Shown here piece after piece: positions 44,136 through 53,093 of a DNA stretch of 64,000 bases. Every line of letters begins with the position of its first letter. Within the stretch, counting starts at the first letter, position 1. Location of the stretch: NCBI GenBank assembly GCA_963715485.1, contig OY970244.1:2418001-2482000 (forward strand), read 5' to 3'. The notes beneath the pieces were generated by a model that saw only the letters and a list, made by a program, of their open reading frames with translations, was not told where the DNA came from and ran no database searches. A program made the translations under genes and the position numbers. Source of the DNA: SG8-30 sp963715485. GTDB taxonomy: Bacteria > Pseudomonadota > Gammaproteobacteria > Steroidobacterales > Steroidobacteraceae.

Positions 44136-44918
44136 TTACGGCTCCGGAACGATGATCAAGTCGATGTCAGACGGTGCACGCAGGAACCAGACGGCCCCGG
44201 ACTCCGTCCGGGTCAACGGGCCCATGTGCACGATACCGGGCGGACGGTAGAAGTAGCCGCCGGCACGATAGATACCGAGCAGCACCTCACCACCGATGGA
44301 TTCGGCAACCCGGTCGTCACCCCCGAGCAGGTACCCCTCCTGCACGACCGAGTGCTTCTCCCACGGCAACTTGTCCCCGGGCTTGAGGCCCGCGAGCCAG
44401 GTACGCGCTCCGGTCGCCGCGTCCTTCCACAACAGCTTGACCTCGATCGGGAGGTTGATGCCGAGCTTCTTGCCGAGCGTACCGGGCTTCCAGTCGAGGG
44501 CGTTGCTATGAACGACGGTCATCTCGCCGCCGGTCGTCGCCCCCGCAACCGGAGGATCCAGGAACACGAGCGCTCTGCCAGCCGCGACGGCTTCGAGTGC
44601 GGGCCACGCCCGGTCTGCGGGTACGTGTAGCAGACTGTGTTCGACGAGCTGATGCGTATCGGCGCGTAGCGCACCCTCGAGAACGAACAGCTGTAGGGCC
44701 TGCGCTGCGACGTGGCCCGACGGGAGTCGCCAGTCAGACCCGAACTCAACATGCAGTGCCAGTCGGCCGCTCGCCGGGTCGCCGCTTAGCTCGCGGACAC
44801 GGAGACCAGGGAAGACAGGCGATTGCACGGTCGGCAAATCTGCCTGAGCGATGTAGCCAACAAAGCCGTCTCGCCTTACCGGCCCCGTGACCTCCCGAAC
44901 TGGCTTCGGTGCTGACAT
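44136..44918 (-). CDS. Cupin-domain protein (DUF4437-like)
   Basis: 260 residues made of two beta-barrel cupin halves. The first half holds SGHVAAQALQLFVLEGAL; the second holds PGDKLPWEKHSVVQEGYLLGGD and IYRAGGYFYRPPGIVHMGP, with the usual glycines and the His/Glu positions (WEKH, GYLLGGD, HMG) that bind metal in cupins. No signal peptide. It resembles the DUF4437 group of uncharacterised cupins. Around 215-260 bases of non-coding DNA flank it on one side and a 630-base gap on the other, so it looks like a lone gene. Substrate unknown. Confidence 0.75.
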   Translation of the reverse strand: MSAPKPVREVTGPVRRDGFVGYIAQADLPTVQSPVFPGLRVRELSGDPASGRLALHVEFGSDWRLPSGHVAAQALQLFVLEGALRADTHQLVEHSLLHVPADRAWPALEAVAAGRALVFLDPPVAGATTGGEMTVVHSNALDWKPGTLGKKLGINLPIEVKLLWKDAATGARTWLAGLKPGDKLPWEKHSVVQEGYLLGGDDRVAESIGGEVLLGIYRAGGYFYRPPGIVHMGPLTRTESGAVWFLRAPSDIDLIIVPEP

Positions 44919-45551
44919 GCTGGTTGCTCCGAGGAGGGGATAGCTTGGAGTTTAGCGACCATATGGGACTGTGATGGGTCTCTTGCCTTAGCTCCGTCTC
45001 CTAACCTCAGCGTTAAAGTGGATATCTCAACGCACGTTGGTCCCATGAAGAGTGCTTGGGCGCCCCGATCCCGCCACCCGCTACCGCAGAAATTTCCCTA
45101 AAAAGAATCAACTCGTTGCATTGAGTTAATTATTATTTATCAATAATTTACACGTCTATTTAACTGTGTTGTTGAACTGTGCTTGCTGGGGCCAAACCTG
45201 ATCGATCCTGCCGGACACCCTGAAATTTTCGTATATAAGTCAGCAGGCTGTAGTTGAGTCAATCATCTATATTTTTCATGGGGTTACACGTGGAAACAAT
45301 TCGTTTCCCGGTTACCCCGCCAGGGCCAAATCCCGCCATTTGTTGCCAGATTGCAGAAGATAAGACCGGCAACGGCTGTTAGTCGGCCCGGCTGGCCCAA
45401 GACCCCGCCCCTGGGTCTCTTGGACGCGCCGTGTCGCCGCATCCGCCAAGGCATTGGTCTCCGCCCTACCACGCCTAGGACCCACTGAGATAGGTGCACG
45501 GATGGCTCAAGCCGGGGTATCCAACAGCGTTGGAGTCATTCCGGCTAATAA
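44919..45551. other. 633-base intergenic region
   Basis: No credible gene; the short minus-strand frame at 45284-45499 has no homology I recognise. Contents: an AT-rich block at 45100-45260 including TTAATTATTATTTATC at 45126, and a hairpin AGACCC/GGGTCT near 45400-45418. Confidence 0.45.
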
Positions 45552-45941
45552 TCAACCATGCAGCTCGGACTGCTCGGCGGCGAGTTGGTTGAGACGGCGA
45601 ATCGCGGTCTTACACACGGGTAGGTAAAAAGGCGCCCAAGCGGGCACCGTGAAGGCAATCTCGCAAGTACTGGCATCGACCGGGATGACGCGATGACCGG
45701 TAGCAGGGATACCGGCGACGGCCCAGCCCCAGAATTGCTCGGGCTCCCAGTCAGTGATCTGAAAGGGCAGCCACAGGCCGAGGGCCGTCTGCACCTTCCC
45801 TCGGGTATCGCGTCCGATGAGGCGTGTTGGGCAATCGACGGCCCGCACGCTTGGACCCCAGTGCGGCCACTCGTGGGTATCAGTCAGCAAGCGCCAGGCA
45901 ACGGCTGCGGGGGCTTGGATGCGTCTGCGGGTTTCGAGCAT
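45552..45941 (-). CDS. SRPBCC (START/Bet v1-like) family protein
   Basis: 129 residues starting MLETRRRIQAPAAVAWRLLTDTHEWPHWGPSVRAVDC, the classic N-terminal strand-helix of polyketide-cyclase/dehydrase-like SRPBCC proteins, followed by alternating strands and the C-terminal long helix (FYLPVCKTAIRRLNQLAAEQ). These bind hydrophobic ligands in a cavity; no catalytic residues can be named. AGGGG precedes the ATG. It lies next to an IS30 element and has no partner gene, so function is unknown. Confidence 0.7.
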   Translation of the reverse strand: MLETRRRIQAPAAVAWRLLTDTHEWPHWGPSVRAVDCPTRLIGRDTRGKVQTALGLWLPFQITDWEPEQFWGWAVAGIPATGHRVIPVDASTCEIAFTVPAWAPFYLPVCKTAIRRLNQLAAEQSELHG

Positions 45942-46116
45942 GTCGGGGGCCCCTGGAAGTCAGCTCTTGCCGATGGCGGCGAGGCTGGCGGCGCCGGTCT
46001 CATGACTGAAGTCGTGGATGGTAGCCGTATCCAACAGGCATGGAGGCCAGATCTCAGGCCACCAGGGAAGTGGTTCGCCGCGAGAGCCTGGGTCGGCAGC
46101 AACAACCAGATCAAGA

Positions 46117-47378
46117 ATGTCTGCTAACGGCTGCGGATTCAACCGATCGACGCAACACATTGGCCAAAGCGTTCGGCTGGTGTTTCGAAGTTGAGTGTTT
46201 CCCGGGGTCGTTCGTTCAGTCGTCTGGCAACGGCGTTGAGCGTGTTCTGATGGATGGTCGAGAGGTCCATCCCCTTGGGGAAGTACTGCCGTAGCAGCCC
46301 GTTGGTGTTCTCGTTCGAGCCGCGTTGCCAGGGCTGCTGCGGATCGCAGAAGTAGACCTGGATGTCGGTCGCCAGCGAGAAGCGCTTGTGGTCGGCCATC
46401 TCCTTGCCCCGGTCCCAGGTCAGTGAGCGATACAGCTCCCGCGGTAGCTTGTGGGCCTGCTTGATCAGCGCGTTGACCACCGTCTCGGTGTCCTTGCTGG
46501 GCACCTTCGCCAGGATCACGTAGCGAGTCTGACGCTCGACCAGGGTGGCGATCTGGCTGTTGTGACTGCCGCAGAACAGATCGCCCTCCCAGTGCCCGGG
46601 CACGGCCCGATCCTCAGCCTCGGCCGGCCGTTCGCGGATCGATACCGTGTCGGTGATCCGGCCGTGGTTCGGTCCCTTCTGCGTGTGATGGCGCGAGCGG
46701 CGCATCCCGCGGGTCCGCCGCAGGTGCTGCAACAGCTCTTTCTTCAGCGCTCCGCGGGCCTGAATGAACAGCGTGCGGTAGATGGTCTCGTGGGACACCT
46801 GACGGCTCTCATCGTCCGGATAGGTACGCTTCAGCCACCCGGCGATCTGGTAGGGCGACCACTCGAGCTGCAGCTTGTGCGCCACCAGGCGCGCCAGCGC
46901 CGGGTGGGCTGCCAGTTTACAGTGCTTCGGCCGACGGCCCCGGTCCCATGCAGCCTCATCGGCCGTGCTGGCCCGATACGCTTCCCGGCCACCGTTGCGG
47001 TCGATCTCCCGACTCACGGAACTCACCGCCCGGCCCAGCGAGGCCGCGATCGTGCGGACCGACAGACCGGCCATCAGGCCGCGGGAGATCTCCTCACGTT
47101 CCGCCAGCGTCAGGGCCAGCCGGGAGCGGCGCCGCGGTGACGGGCGGATGCCGCCAGTCCTTGCCAGCATGTGCTGTACGGTCGTATGAGGCCGATCAAA
47201 GAGGCGGCCGATCGCGTTCAGCGACTCGCCTTGCCGCCAGCGTTCCCACATCAGTGCCTTGTCGGCTTCCGTGTAGTGAATCCTGGCTCTTCGTTCCCAT
47301 CTGCAACATCCTCCCCGCGACACTCGCGAGTCTAGGTGTTGCATCGATCATATGAATCCGCAGCCAAGAAGCAGACAT
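46117..47378. mobile_element. IS30-family insertion sequence, apparently intact
   Basis: 1262 bases with imperfect terminal inverted repeats of about 25 bases: left ATGTCTGCTAACGGCTGCGG plus ATTCA, right (complement) ATGTCTGCTTCTTGGCTGCGG plus ATTCA. It contains one full transposase gene. Flanking bases show no clear target duplication. It lies directly beside the terminator of the secreted-protein gene. Confidence 0.85.
46139..47344 (-). CDS. IS30-family transposase
   Basis: 401-residue DDE transposase. The N-terminal HTH region runs from YTEADKALMWERWRQGESLNAIGRLFDRPHTTVQHML with a second HTH at LSVRTIAASLGRAVSSVSREIDRNGG, a duplication typical of IS30. The catalytic core includes PGHWEGDLF (first Asp), LTWDRGKEMADHKRF (second Asp) and PWQRGSNENTNGLLRQYFPKG (Glu). 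No internal stop is seen, so it could be active. The very end (AERFGQCVASIG and the following repeat) recurs as a fragment on the other strand at 48573-48661. Confidence 0.93.
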   Translation of the reverse strand: MQHLDSRVSRGGCCRWERRARIHYTEADKALMWERWRQGESLNAIGRLFDRPHTTVQHMLARTGGIRPSPRRRSRLALTLAEREEISRGLMAGLSVRTIAASLGRAVSSVSREIDRNGGREAYRASTADEAAWDRGRRPKHCKLAAHPALARLVAHKLQLEWSPYQIAGWLKRTYPDDESRQVSHETIYRTLFIQARGALKKELLQHLRRTRGMRRSRHHTQKGPNHGRITDTVSIRERPAEAEDRAVPGHWEGDLFCGSHNSQIATLVERQTRYVILAKVPSKDTETVVNALIKQAHKLPRELYRSLTWDRGKEMADHKRFSLATDIQVYFCDPQQPWQRGSNENTNGLLRQYFPKGMDLSTIHQNTLNAVARRLNERPRETLNFETPAERFGQCVASIG

Positions 47379-47393
47379 GTAATGAGCAAAAGA

Positions 47394-47416
47394 AACCCCG
47401 GCACGGGGCCGGGGTT
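47394..47416 (-). terminator. Rho-independent terminator after the secreted-protein gene
   Basis: AACCCCGG and CCGGGGTT, eight-base arms with a seven-base loop, followed on the minus strand by TTCTTTT. Placed 28 bases after the stop of the 47444-48371 gene and 16 bases from the IS30 end. Confidence 0.8.
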
Positions 47417-47443
47417 GTCGACAGGCCTTCAACGGACCCCGCC

Positions 47444-48371
47444 CTAATTCGCTAGACAGAACGCGTCACTTCCTTTGATGCTTGTTCCATCCAGTAACCT
47501 GCCAACTAGTGTTCCGTCTGTAAGGATATCCTGATACTGGCAAACCAGATCCACGTAACCATCGCGATTGATGTCCTTAAAGTTGCAGGATTGTTCGCCA
47601 TTTCCTTTCACCCGAACATCCATGTCCTCGAAAGTCAAAGTCGCAGGGTCAATTTGAGTGACGTCAAGCGTGGCGCTGCCGAGCACTGCGACTGGGATCA
47701 CACCATTACAGTTGGTGCTCTTACCTGGTCTGATATCAATTTCGATTTCACCAGGGACAGTGAGCACATCCGAAATACCATACAGATACTGAGATTGACC
47801 GGCGGGGTATGGGCTTGTCTGAATCCAATTTGAGGCTATTCCATTCGGCGCGCCATCGACTACGTCGAGGTCTGGCGCCCCTAACTCGTCGCCGGGGATG
47901 CCAATACCGAAAACGTTCGTGCCGGTCCACGTGCCGCAGCAGGTATCCAATACAGTTCCGTCCTGCGCCACGTACAAGGGGTTCTGGATGCTTCCATCCC
48001 ACAAATCGTCATAGCTGCTTGCAATCAGCAGGCCGTCGAGTCGATAAATCGGGACGCCATTCGCCCCGACTGGCGAGTCATCTGTACTCGTGTGAATCTT
48101 CGCAGAGACCGCAGATGTCGACCCAATCACGCGCCAGTTTGTCAGCAAGCTCGCGAGCAGAGTTGACGAGTTGGCTTGCGATGTGACGAACGCGTCGTAG
48201 TCGTCAATACTCGAAGACAAGGCAGTGGTTTTGTCGTTCGTAATGAAAACTAGCCGGTATTGGTCACCAGCGTTCAACCCTGGCGGTACAGTTGTAATTT
48301 CTGCACTGCGCTGCGTTAGCCGCAAACACGACAGCGGCGAACGCAACCGCGTAGATGATCCTGGACTTCAT
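47444..48371 (-). CDS. Secreted protein with calcium-binding-like loop, frameshifted after the signal peptide
   Basis: The ATG at 48371 (MKSRIIYAVAFAAVVFAANAA) encodes a typical signal peptide, but the frame is lost about 20 codons in. The mature part (AEITTVPPGLNAGDQYRLVFITND to the end) continues in the frame open from 48346. One extra base near 48305-48315 explains this; about 308 residues result. The protein contains a Trp-Thr-Gly-Thr region with paired cysteines (DTCCGTWTGTN), a P-G-E-I-E-I-DIRPGKSTNCNGVIPVAVLGS segment common in secreted proteins, and DINRDGYVDLVCQYQD, an EF-hand/dockerin-like loop. It resembles uncharacterised exported proteins of biofilm-forming bacteria. Function unknown. 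Confidence 0.65.
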
Positions 48372-48572
48372 GGCACATCCCCAATTCGACTATGTTCTGT
48401 TGGAACCTACGCCTAGATTCGGTCTAGATATCTTTCGCAATGCGTAGACGCGCTTAGCCTCGGCTGGATATGCGTCCGAATGCCCAATCCAGAAACAGAA
48501 TGGATCGAGCCATAGAAGAAAAGGGAAATTCTTGGATCGTCGGTTTCACTCGGCGACATGGTTCCTACGAGC

Positions 48573-48661
48573 CCCCGGGAAACACTCAACTTCGAAAGAC
48601 CAGCCGAACGCTTTGGCCAATGTGTTGCGTCGATCGGTTGAATCCGCAGTCGGAAGCGGAC
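48573..48661 (+). mobile_element. IS30 fragment (3' end), inverted relative to the full copy
   Basis: Encodes GKHST-shifted remains that in the right frame read ETLNFERPAERFGQCVASIG followed by a degenerate terminal repeat (TGAATCCGCAGTCGGAAGCG). About 90 percent identical by eye to the C-terminal end of the element at 46117-47378 but on the opposite strand. Confidence 0.75.
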
Positions 48662-48770
48662 CTCAGGACCCTGGCCGGGTCGATCCGGCTGCGTAGATGG
48701 CGGCTATCTGGTTTGAGCCCGATTTTCTGGACCACCTAACCAAGCGCGATAATGCGTCAGGAGGTGTTAC

Positions 48771-49058
48771 ATGGCACGAAGGAAGCGATACAGCGCGGAG
48801 TTCAAACGGGAAGCATTAAGGCGAGCCGACGAACCAGGCGTCACGGATGTACTGGTAGCCGAAGAGTTGGGGATCAATGCCCGCAACCTTCGTAACTGGC
48901 GAGATGCGGCCAAGCGCGACCGTGAGAACGCGTTTCCTGGACAGGGCAATGCCCGTGACCAGGAGTTGATGCGGCTGAAGCGTAAGTTGGCCAAAGTGGA
49001 ACAGGAACGGGATTTTTTAAGAGAAGCGGCGGCGTACTTTGCCAAGGAGTCGAAGTGA
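48771..49058 (+). CDS. IS3-family transposase OrfA
   Basis: 95 residues: an N-terminal HTH (RYSAEFKREALRRADEPGVTDVLVAEELGINARNLRNWRDAA) and a C-terminal leucine-zipper region (ELMRLKRKLAKVEQERDFLREAAAYFAKES), the usual IS3 OrfA layout. AGGAGG lies just upstream. It overlaps the broken orfB by four bases, the normal position for the programmed frameshift producing OrfAB, but the second frame is decayed. Confidence 0.9.
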   Translation: MARRKRYSAEFKREALRRADEPGVTDVLVAEELGINARNLRNWRDAAKRDRENAFPGQGNARDQELMRLKRKLAKVEQERDFLREAAAYFAKESK

Positions 49059-49973
49059 GATACCAGTGTATCGATCGACGCCGCATCCGTTACTCCGGTT
49101 CGCTTGATGTGCCGATTACTGAAGGTCTCGCCAAGTGGCTACTACGCACTGGCGGGTGCGTCCGGAGAGTCGCCGAGCGGCGTTATGATCGTGAACTAAC
49201 GAGCAGCGATCCGGCGTCTCCACGCCGAGAGTCGACGGCACCTACGGCAGCCCGCGAGATCCATCAGGAACTCACCGCGGAAGGATTTAGGCTTGTGGTC
49301 GGCGTCAAAGTGGCGCGTTTAATGCGCAAAGCCGGACTGAAAGGCTGTCCCAAGCGGCGCTTCAGGGTCACTTCGCCGCGGCTGAGTCATGTGACCGCCA
49401 GCAACCTGTTGGCAGCAGGACTTCACCGCTGAGGCCATGCAACCAACGTTGGGCTTCCGACATCACCTTCATCTGGACCGGCCAGGGCTGGCTGTACCTG
49501 GCCGTGGTGATGGATCTGTACTCACGCCGTATCGTGGGCTGGTCAATGGATCGCGACGCATCAGCCGTCACCTAGTGCTCAAAGCACTCATCGATGGCAC
49601 TGGGCCAGCGTCAGCGTGGAGGGCGAGCTGATCCACCACTCCGACCGTGGCGCCGCAGTACTTGAGCGATGACTTCCAAGCGCTACTTCAACAGCATGGC
49701 ATCGACTGCAGTCTGAGTGGCGCCGGCAGCTGTTACGACAATGCGGTGGTCGAGAGCTTCTTCTCCAGACTGAAACGTGAGCGGATCCGTCGTCAAAACT
49801 ATCGGACCGGGATCAAGCTCGTGCGGATGTGTTCGACTACATCGAGCGCTTTTACAATCGAACGCAGAAGCCATACCTATCTCGATTATCTCAGTCCGGT
49901 GGAGTACGAAAACCGGAAGAAGGGGCTTAACCAACTGGTCCGAAATATCGGGGCCGAATCAATGGGTCGTTAA
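49055..49973 (+). pseudogene. IS3-family transposase OrfB, broken
   Basis: Pieces of a DDE integrase-type transposase occur in three frames: EIHQELTAEGFRLVVGVKVARLMRKAGLKG up to 49432, then RWASDITFIWTGQGWLYLAVVMDLYSRRIVGWSMDRD (about 49447-49570, catalytic Asp), then HHSDRG near 49635 and YDNAVVESFFSRLKRERI (49740-49795, catalytic Glu) in the last frame. At least three frameshifts and a deletion separate them, so it is inactive. The region up to 49973 ends in SPVEYENRKKGLNQLVRN, the usual C-terminal motif area. Confidence 0.88.
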
Positions 49974-50263
49974 CGGACCTCTGGCCCCCGCTTAGACCCA
50001 CCGTCTGGGCTATTTCCCATGATGGCCGCCAGCGTTGCCGGCCTGCTGCTGGCTCACCTGCTATGAAGGCAGCGCAGCGGCAGGCTTGCACCCTGCGCCG
50101 CCCTCGTGTGAAACGATGCAAGCAAGTGCCGCCTCGCTCAGGTCGATACGCTTAGCCAGAAGCAAATACAGGGGAGTAAGTGTTCCACGAGGTGCACGGG
50201 AGACACGTCTTGTAGCTGCACTGGCTTAGAATAGAAGAATAGGCCAAAGGGAGCACAGGCCGC
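49974..50263. other. Non-coding stretch after the IS3 remnant
   Basis: 290 bases without a gene that I can support. Confidence 0.4.
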
Positions 50264-50476
50264 ATGAACGCCTCCGAAGGACTTGGCCGCCTATCGAACG
50301 CGCTCAAGTGGATGGGCATAGGCATCGTCGCCATGGCGGCGGCAGTCAGCTGGTGGGTGCTAAGCGACGACGACTTATTGAGTGGCTTAGCTTTCGCCGT
50401 GTTCATTGGCTGGCCCGGCCCGTTGCTGATCTTGGCCGGGTGGATCGTTGGTGGCGTCGCCAAGCGGAGGGAGTAA
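50264..50476 (+). CDS. Small two-span membrane protein
   Basis: 70 residues: MNASEGLGRLSNALKW followed by two hydrophobic segments (about 17-34 and 41-62) and a basic end GGVAKRRE. No family recognised. An AGGGAG about 12 bases before the ATG is a distant ribosome site, and the composition fits a real membrane peptide. Its stop is followed two bases later by a 15-codon frame and then a strong terminator, so the two would share a transcript. Could be a cargo gene of the neighbouring mobile DNA. Confidence 0.5.
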   Translation: MNASEGLGRLSNALKWMGIGIVAMAAAVSWWVLSDDDLLSGLAFAVFIGWPGPLLILAGWIVGGVAKRRE

Positions 50477-50478
50477 AT

Positions 50479-50526
50479 ATGGGCTGGTTGTTTTGGGTCG
50501 TGGTCTTGGAGTTCTTTGCACTGTAA
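50479..50526 (+). CDS. 15-residue hydrophobic micropeptide (candidate)
   Basis: MGWLFWVVVLEFFAL, almost wholly hydrophobic with two Trp and three Phe. The ATG is preceded by GGAGGGAG five bases upstream, one of the best ribosome sites in the region, and the stop runs into the stem of a rho-independent terminator. Too short for homology. It could be a translated leader or a membrane-active peptide of the type I toxin kind; equally it may be a chance frame. The ribosome site and the tight position after the 70-residue gene argue for translation. Confidence 0.4.
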   Translation: MGWLFWVVVLEFFAL

Positions 50527-50551
50527 GCCAGCCCTTCGGTCGGCTTTTTTT
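50526..50551 (+). terminator. Rho-independent terminator
   Basis: AGCCAGCC, loop CTTC, GGTCGGCT, then TTTTTT: an eight-pair stem with one mismatch and a run of seven Ts. It ends the 50264-50526 small-gene unit. Confidence 0.85.
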
Positions 50552-50571
50552 CCGTACTGGGGGTGAAAAAC

Positions 50572-50590
50572 TGGCGTCCCCACGGGGATT
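50572..50590. other. Candidate left attachment site (tRNA-Glu 3'-end duplicate)
   Basis: TGGCGTCCCCACGGGGATT, identical over 19 bases to 60315-60333, the 3' end of tRNA-Glu. A shorter match (AAACTGGCGTCCCCAC) recurs at about 50729-50744. Confidence 0.6.
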
Positions 50591-51147
50591 GCTCGGGCCT
50601 GCGGCCCTCGTCCCTCGCCATCCGGCTCGGGACCAGCGCCGCCCTGCGGCGCTGTCCTTCGCGACCGCTCACGCGGTCGCTCGTCGAACCCCTGCGGGGT
50701 TCTCATCCCGGACACGTCGCGCCAGGAAACTGGCGTCCCCACAGCGAGCCGTAACAAACCCCGTTTTCATAGAAGTCACCAGCCGGGCCTCGCTTTAGCC
50801 GGCGAGAGCCCATGCCAATTAGGGCAGCTTTCGGCCAGGAGCGGTCCTACGGCGTGGCTTCCGATAGCAGTCGTTGCCCGACATTGTCGTCGCACGCGTG
50901 ATCGGGTCCGGCGGCGAGCGCCACCCGCAGCGACATGTCGCCGAGCCGAAATATTCGCCGATGAGTAGTTGACGACCTAATGGATCGGTGCTGTAGTCAG
51001 ATCGATGGGTTGCACGGTACTCGGTCTGTTTGTGTTGCAAGAACGCGCTCAGATGCCGGTAGCTATGTCGGCAGGACCGCGACCAGTGGTTCCGACCCTG
51101 TTGACGTTAGCTGGACGAACTGAACAGACATAAGGAGGAAGATAGGT
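50591..51147. other. Hairpin-rich non-coding region
   Basis: From 50590 to 50710 there is a row of short palindromes: GGGCCTGCGGCCC, AGCGCCGCCCTGCGGCGCT, GCGACCGCTCACGCGGTCGC and AACCCCTGCGGGGTT. Then comes a second TGGCGTCCCCAC copy. The remainder up to 51147 shows no gene. Confidence 0.55.
50671..50699. repeat. 29-bp dispersed repeat, copy 2
   Basis: Identical to 43860-43888. It forms two of the palindromes of the hairpin row between the putative attachment site and the DUF3604 gene. Confidence 0.7.
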
Positions 51148-53083
51148 ATGCCTTTCACCAGGAGTCTTGCGGCGCTTTGCCTTGTTGCGGCCCTGTGCAT
51201 AGCGCCCGCTCTCGTTGCGGCCCAGGATGCCGGCAATCGGGATCAAGCAACGCTGGAAAAGGCGCATCCGATCAAGCCCCCATACTCGCCCTACGCGGGC
51301 CACAACTTTCCAGCGCGCCCGCTGTTCGGCGATACGCACCTGCACACATCCTATTCGTTCGACGCCGGCACCTTCGGCGCCCGCCTCACTCCGCCTGACG
51401 CCTTTCGGTTCGCTCGCGGCGAGGAGGTCACCTCCTCGACCGGGCAGCGCGTCAAGCTATCCCGGCCACTCGACTTCCTGGTCGTCGCCGACCACTCGGA
51501 CAACATGGGATTGTTCCCGATGCTCGTCGACGGCGCGCCCATGGTTCTGGCTGATCCATCGGGCCGCCGCTGGCATGAAATGATCCAGAAAGGCGAGGGC
51601 GGCAAGGCGGCGTTCGAGATCATCGCGGCCTTCGGTGTAGGCGAGTTTCCGAAAGCCTTGCAGGTCGCGCCGGGCACGACGGCTTATCGCGACGCCTGGC
51701 AGAGTTCAATAAAGGCCGCGGAAGACGCGAACGAGCCCGGCCGCTTCACCGCCTTCATCGGCTACGAGTGGACCGCGCAGGGAGCGGCCAACATCCACCG
51801 CAACGTCGTCTTCCGCGACAGCGGGGCGCGTGCCAGCCAGGTCCTGCCCTTCACGGTCGATCCGCCGGGCAGCCCGAACGAGCGCGAGCTGTGGAAGTGG
51901 ATGCAGGCCTACGAGGACAAGACCGGCGGCGACGTCCTTGCGATCGCCCACAACGGCAACCTGTCCAACGGCCGCATGTTCCCGCTCATCGAGTACTTCA
52001 CCGGCAAGCCGATGGACCGCAGTTACGTCGAAGCGCGTAATAAGTGGGAGCATCTTTACGAAGTCACACAGATGAAGGGTGACGGCGAGACGCACCCTTA
52101 CCTCTCGCCCAATGACGAGTTCGCGAACTTCGAGATCTGGGACCAGGGCAATCTCGACAACGGCGAGGCGAAGACGAAGGACATGCTCAAGTTCGAGTAC
52201 GCCCGGCAGGCGCTGATGAACGGCCTCAAGGTTGAAAGCGAACTGGGCGTCAATCCTTTCAAGGTCGGCATGATCGGGTCGACCGACAGCCATACCGGTC
52301 TGGCCACCGTCGAGGAGGAGAACTTCTTCGGCAAGGTCGTGCCGATGGAGCCGAACCCGGAGCGCCTGACCAAGGTCTTCCTCAACAATCCGAAGACCGG
52401 CCTGGTCAAGATGGAATGGGAAGTCGCTGCAGCCGGTTACGCCGCGGTATGGGCCACCGAGAACACGCGCGAGGCGATTTTCGACGCGATGGAACGGCGC
52501 GAAGTCTACGCGACCACCGGCACCCGCATGGTCGTACGCTTCTTTGGTGGCTGGGACTTCGATGCGAAGGATGCCGTCACGCGCAGCCCGGCCGTCGCCG
52601 GTTACGCCAAGGGCGTGCCGATGGGCGGCGACCTGCGGGCGGCGCCTGTCGGCAAGACAGCCACTTTCCTCGTCGCTGCGCTGAAGGATCCGATCGGCGC
52701 CAATCTGGACCGCGTCCAGATCGTCAAGGGCTGGATGGACGCGAGAGGCGCGCTGCACGAGAAAGGTCTATGACGTGGTCTGGAGCGACGCGGACAAGCG
52801 CAAGCCAGGCGCCGACGGCAAGCTGCCGGCGGTCGGCAGCACGGTGGATCTCGCCACGGCAACCTGGACCAACACGATTGGCGATCCCGAGCTGATCGCA
52901 GTATGGCGAGACCCGGAGTTCGATCCGAAGCAACGCGCTTTCTACTACGCGCGGGTGCTCGAGATCCCGACGCCGCGCTGGACCGCGTACGACGCCCTGA
53001 AGTTCGGCGGGACGCCCTTGCCTGGGACGCAGATGACCGTCAACGAGCGCGCCTATACCTCACCGATCTGGTACACGCCGTGA
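51148..53083 (+). CDS. Secreted DUF3604 protein, frameshifted near the 3' end
   Basis: About 644 residues after correction. Signal peptide MPFTRSLAALCLVAALCIAPALVAA; AAGGAGG precedes the ATG. The PHP-like metal motifs GDTHLHTSYSFDAGTFG, VVADHSDNMG, AHNGNLSNG and STDSHTG suggest a metal-dependent phosphoesterase fold; proteins of this group are uncharacterised. The first frame stops after GALHEKGL at 52773, while the family sequence carries on at once in another frame (VVWSDADKRKPGADGKLP to SPIWYTP, 53083). Dropping one A from GAGAAAGGTC restores HEKVYDVVWSD. It ends at a strong hairpin. It may be cargo of the tRNA-Glu element. Confidence 0.82.
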
Positions 53084-53093
53084 TCTCCGGAGC

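Noticed and set aside
45284..45499. 71-residue minus-strand frame in the 633-base gap
   Set aside because: No ribosome site, no recognisable domain; high Arg/Gly/Trp content typical of chance frames.
45693..46127. 144-residue plus-strand frame opposite the SRPBCC gene
   Set aside because: Antisense shadow; the minus-strand product has a clear SRPBCC N-terminus.
50590..50710. CRISPR array
   Set aside because: The hairpins differ from each other in sequence and spacing; no identical repeats with regular spacers and no cas genes.
50152..50757. 201-residue minus-strand frame
   Set aside because: Runs through the terminator and hairpin row and is antisense to the small membrane gene; low-complexity product.
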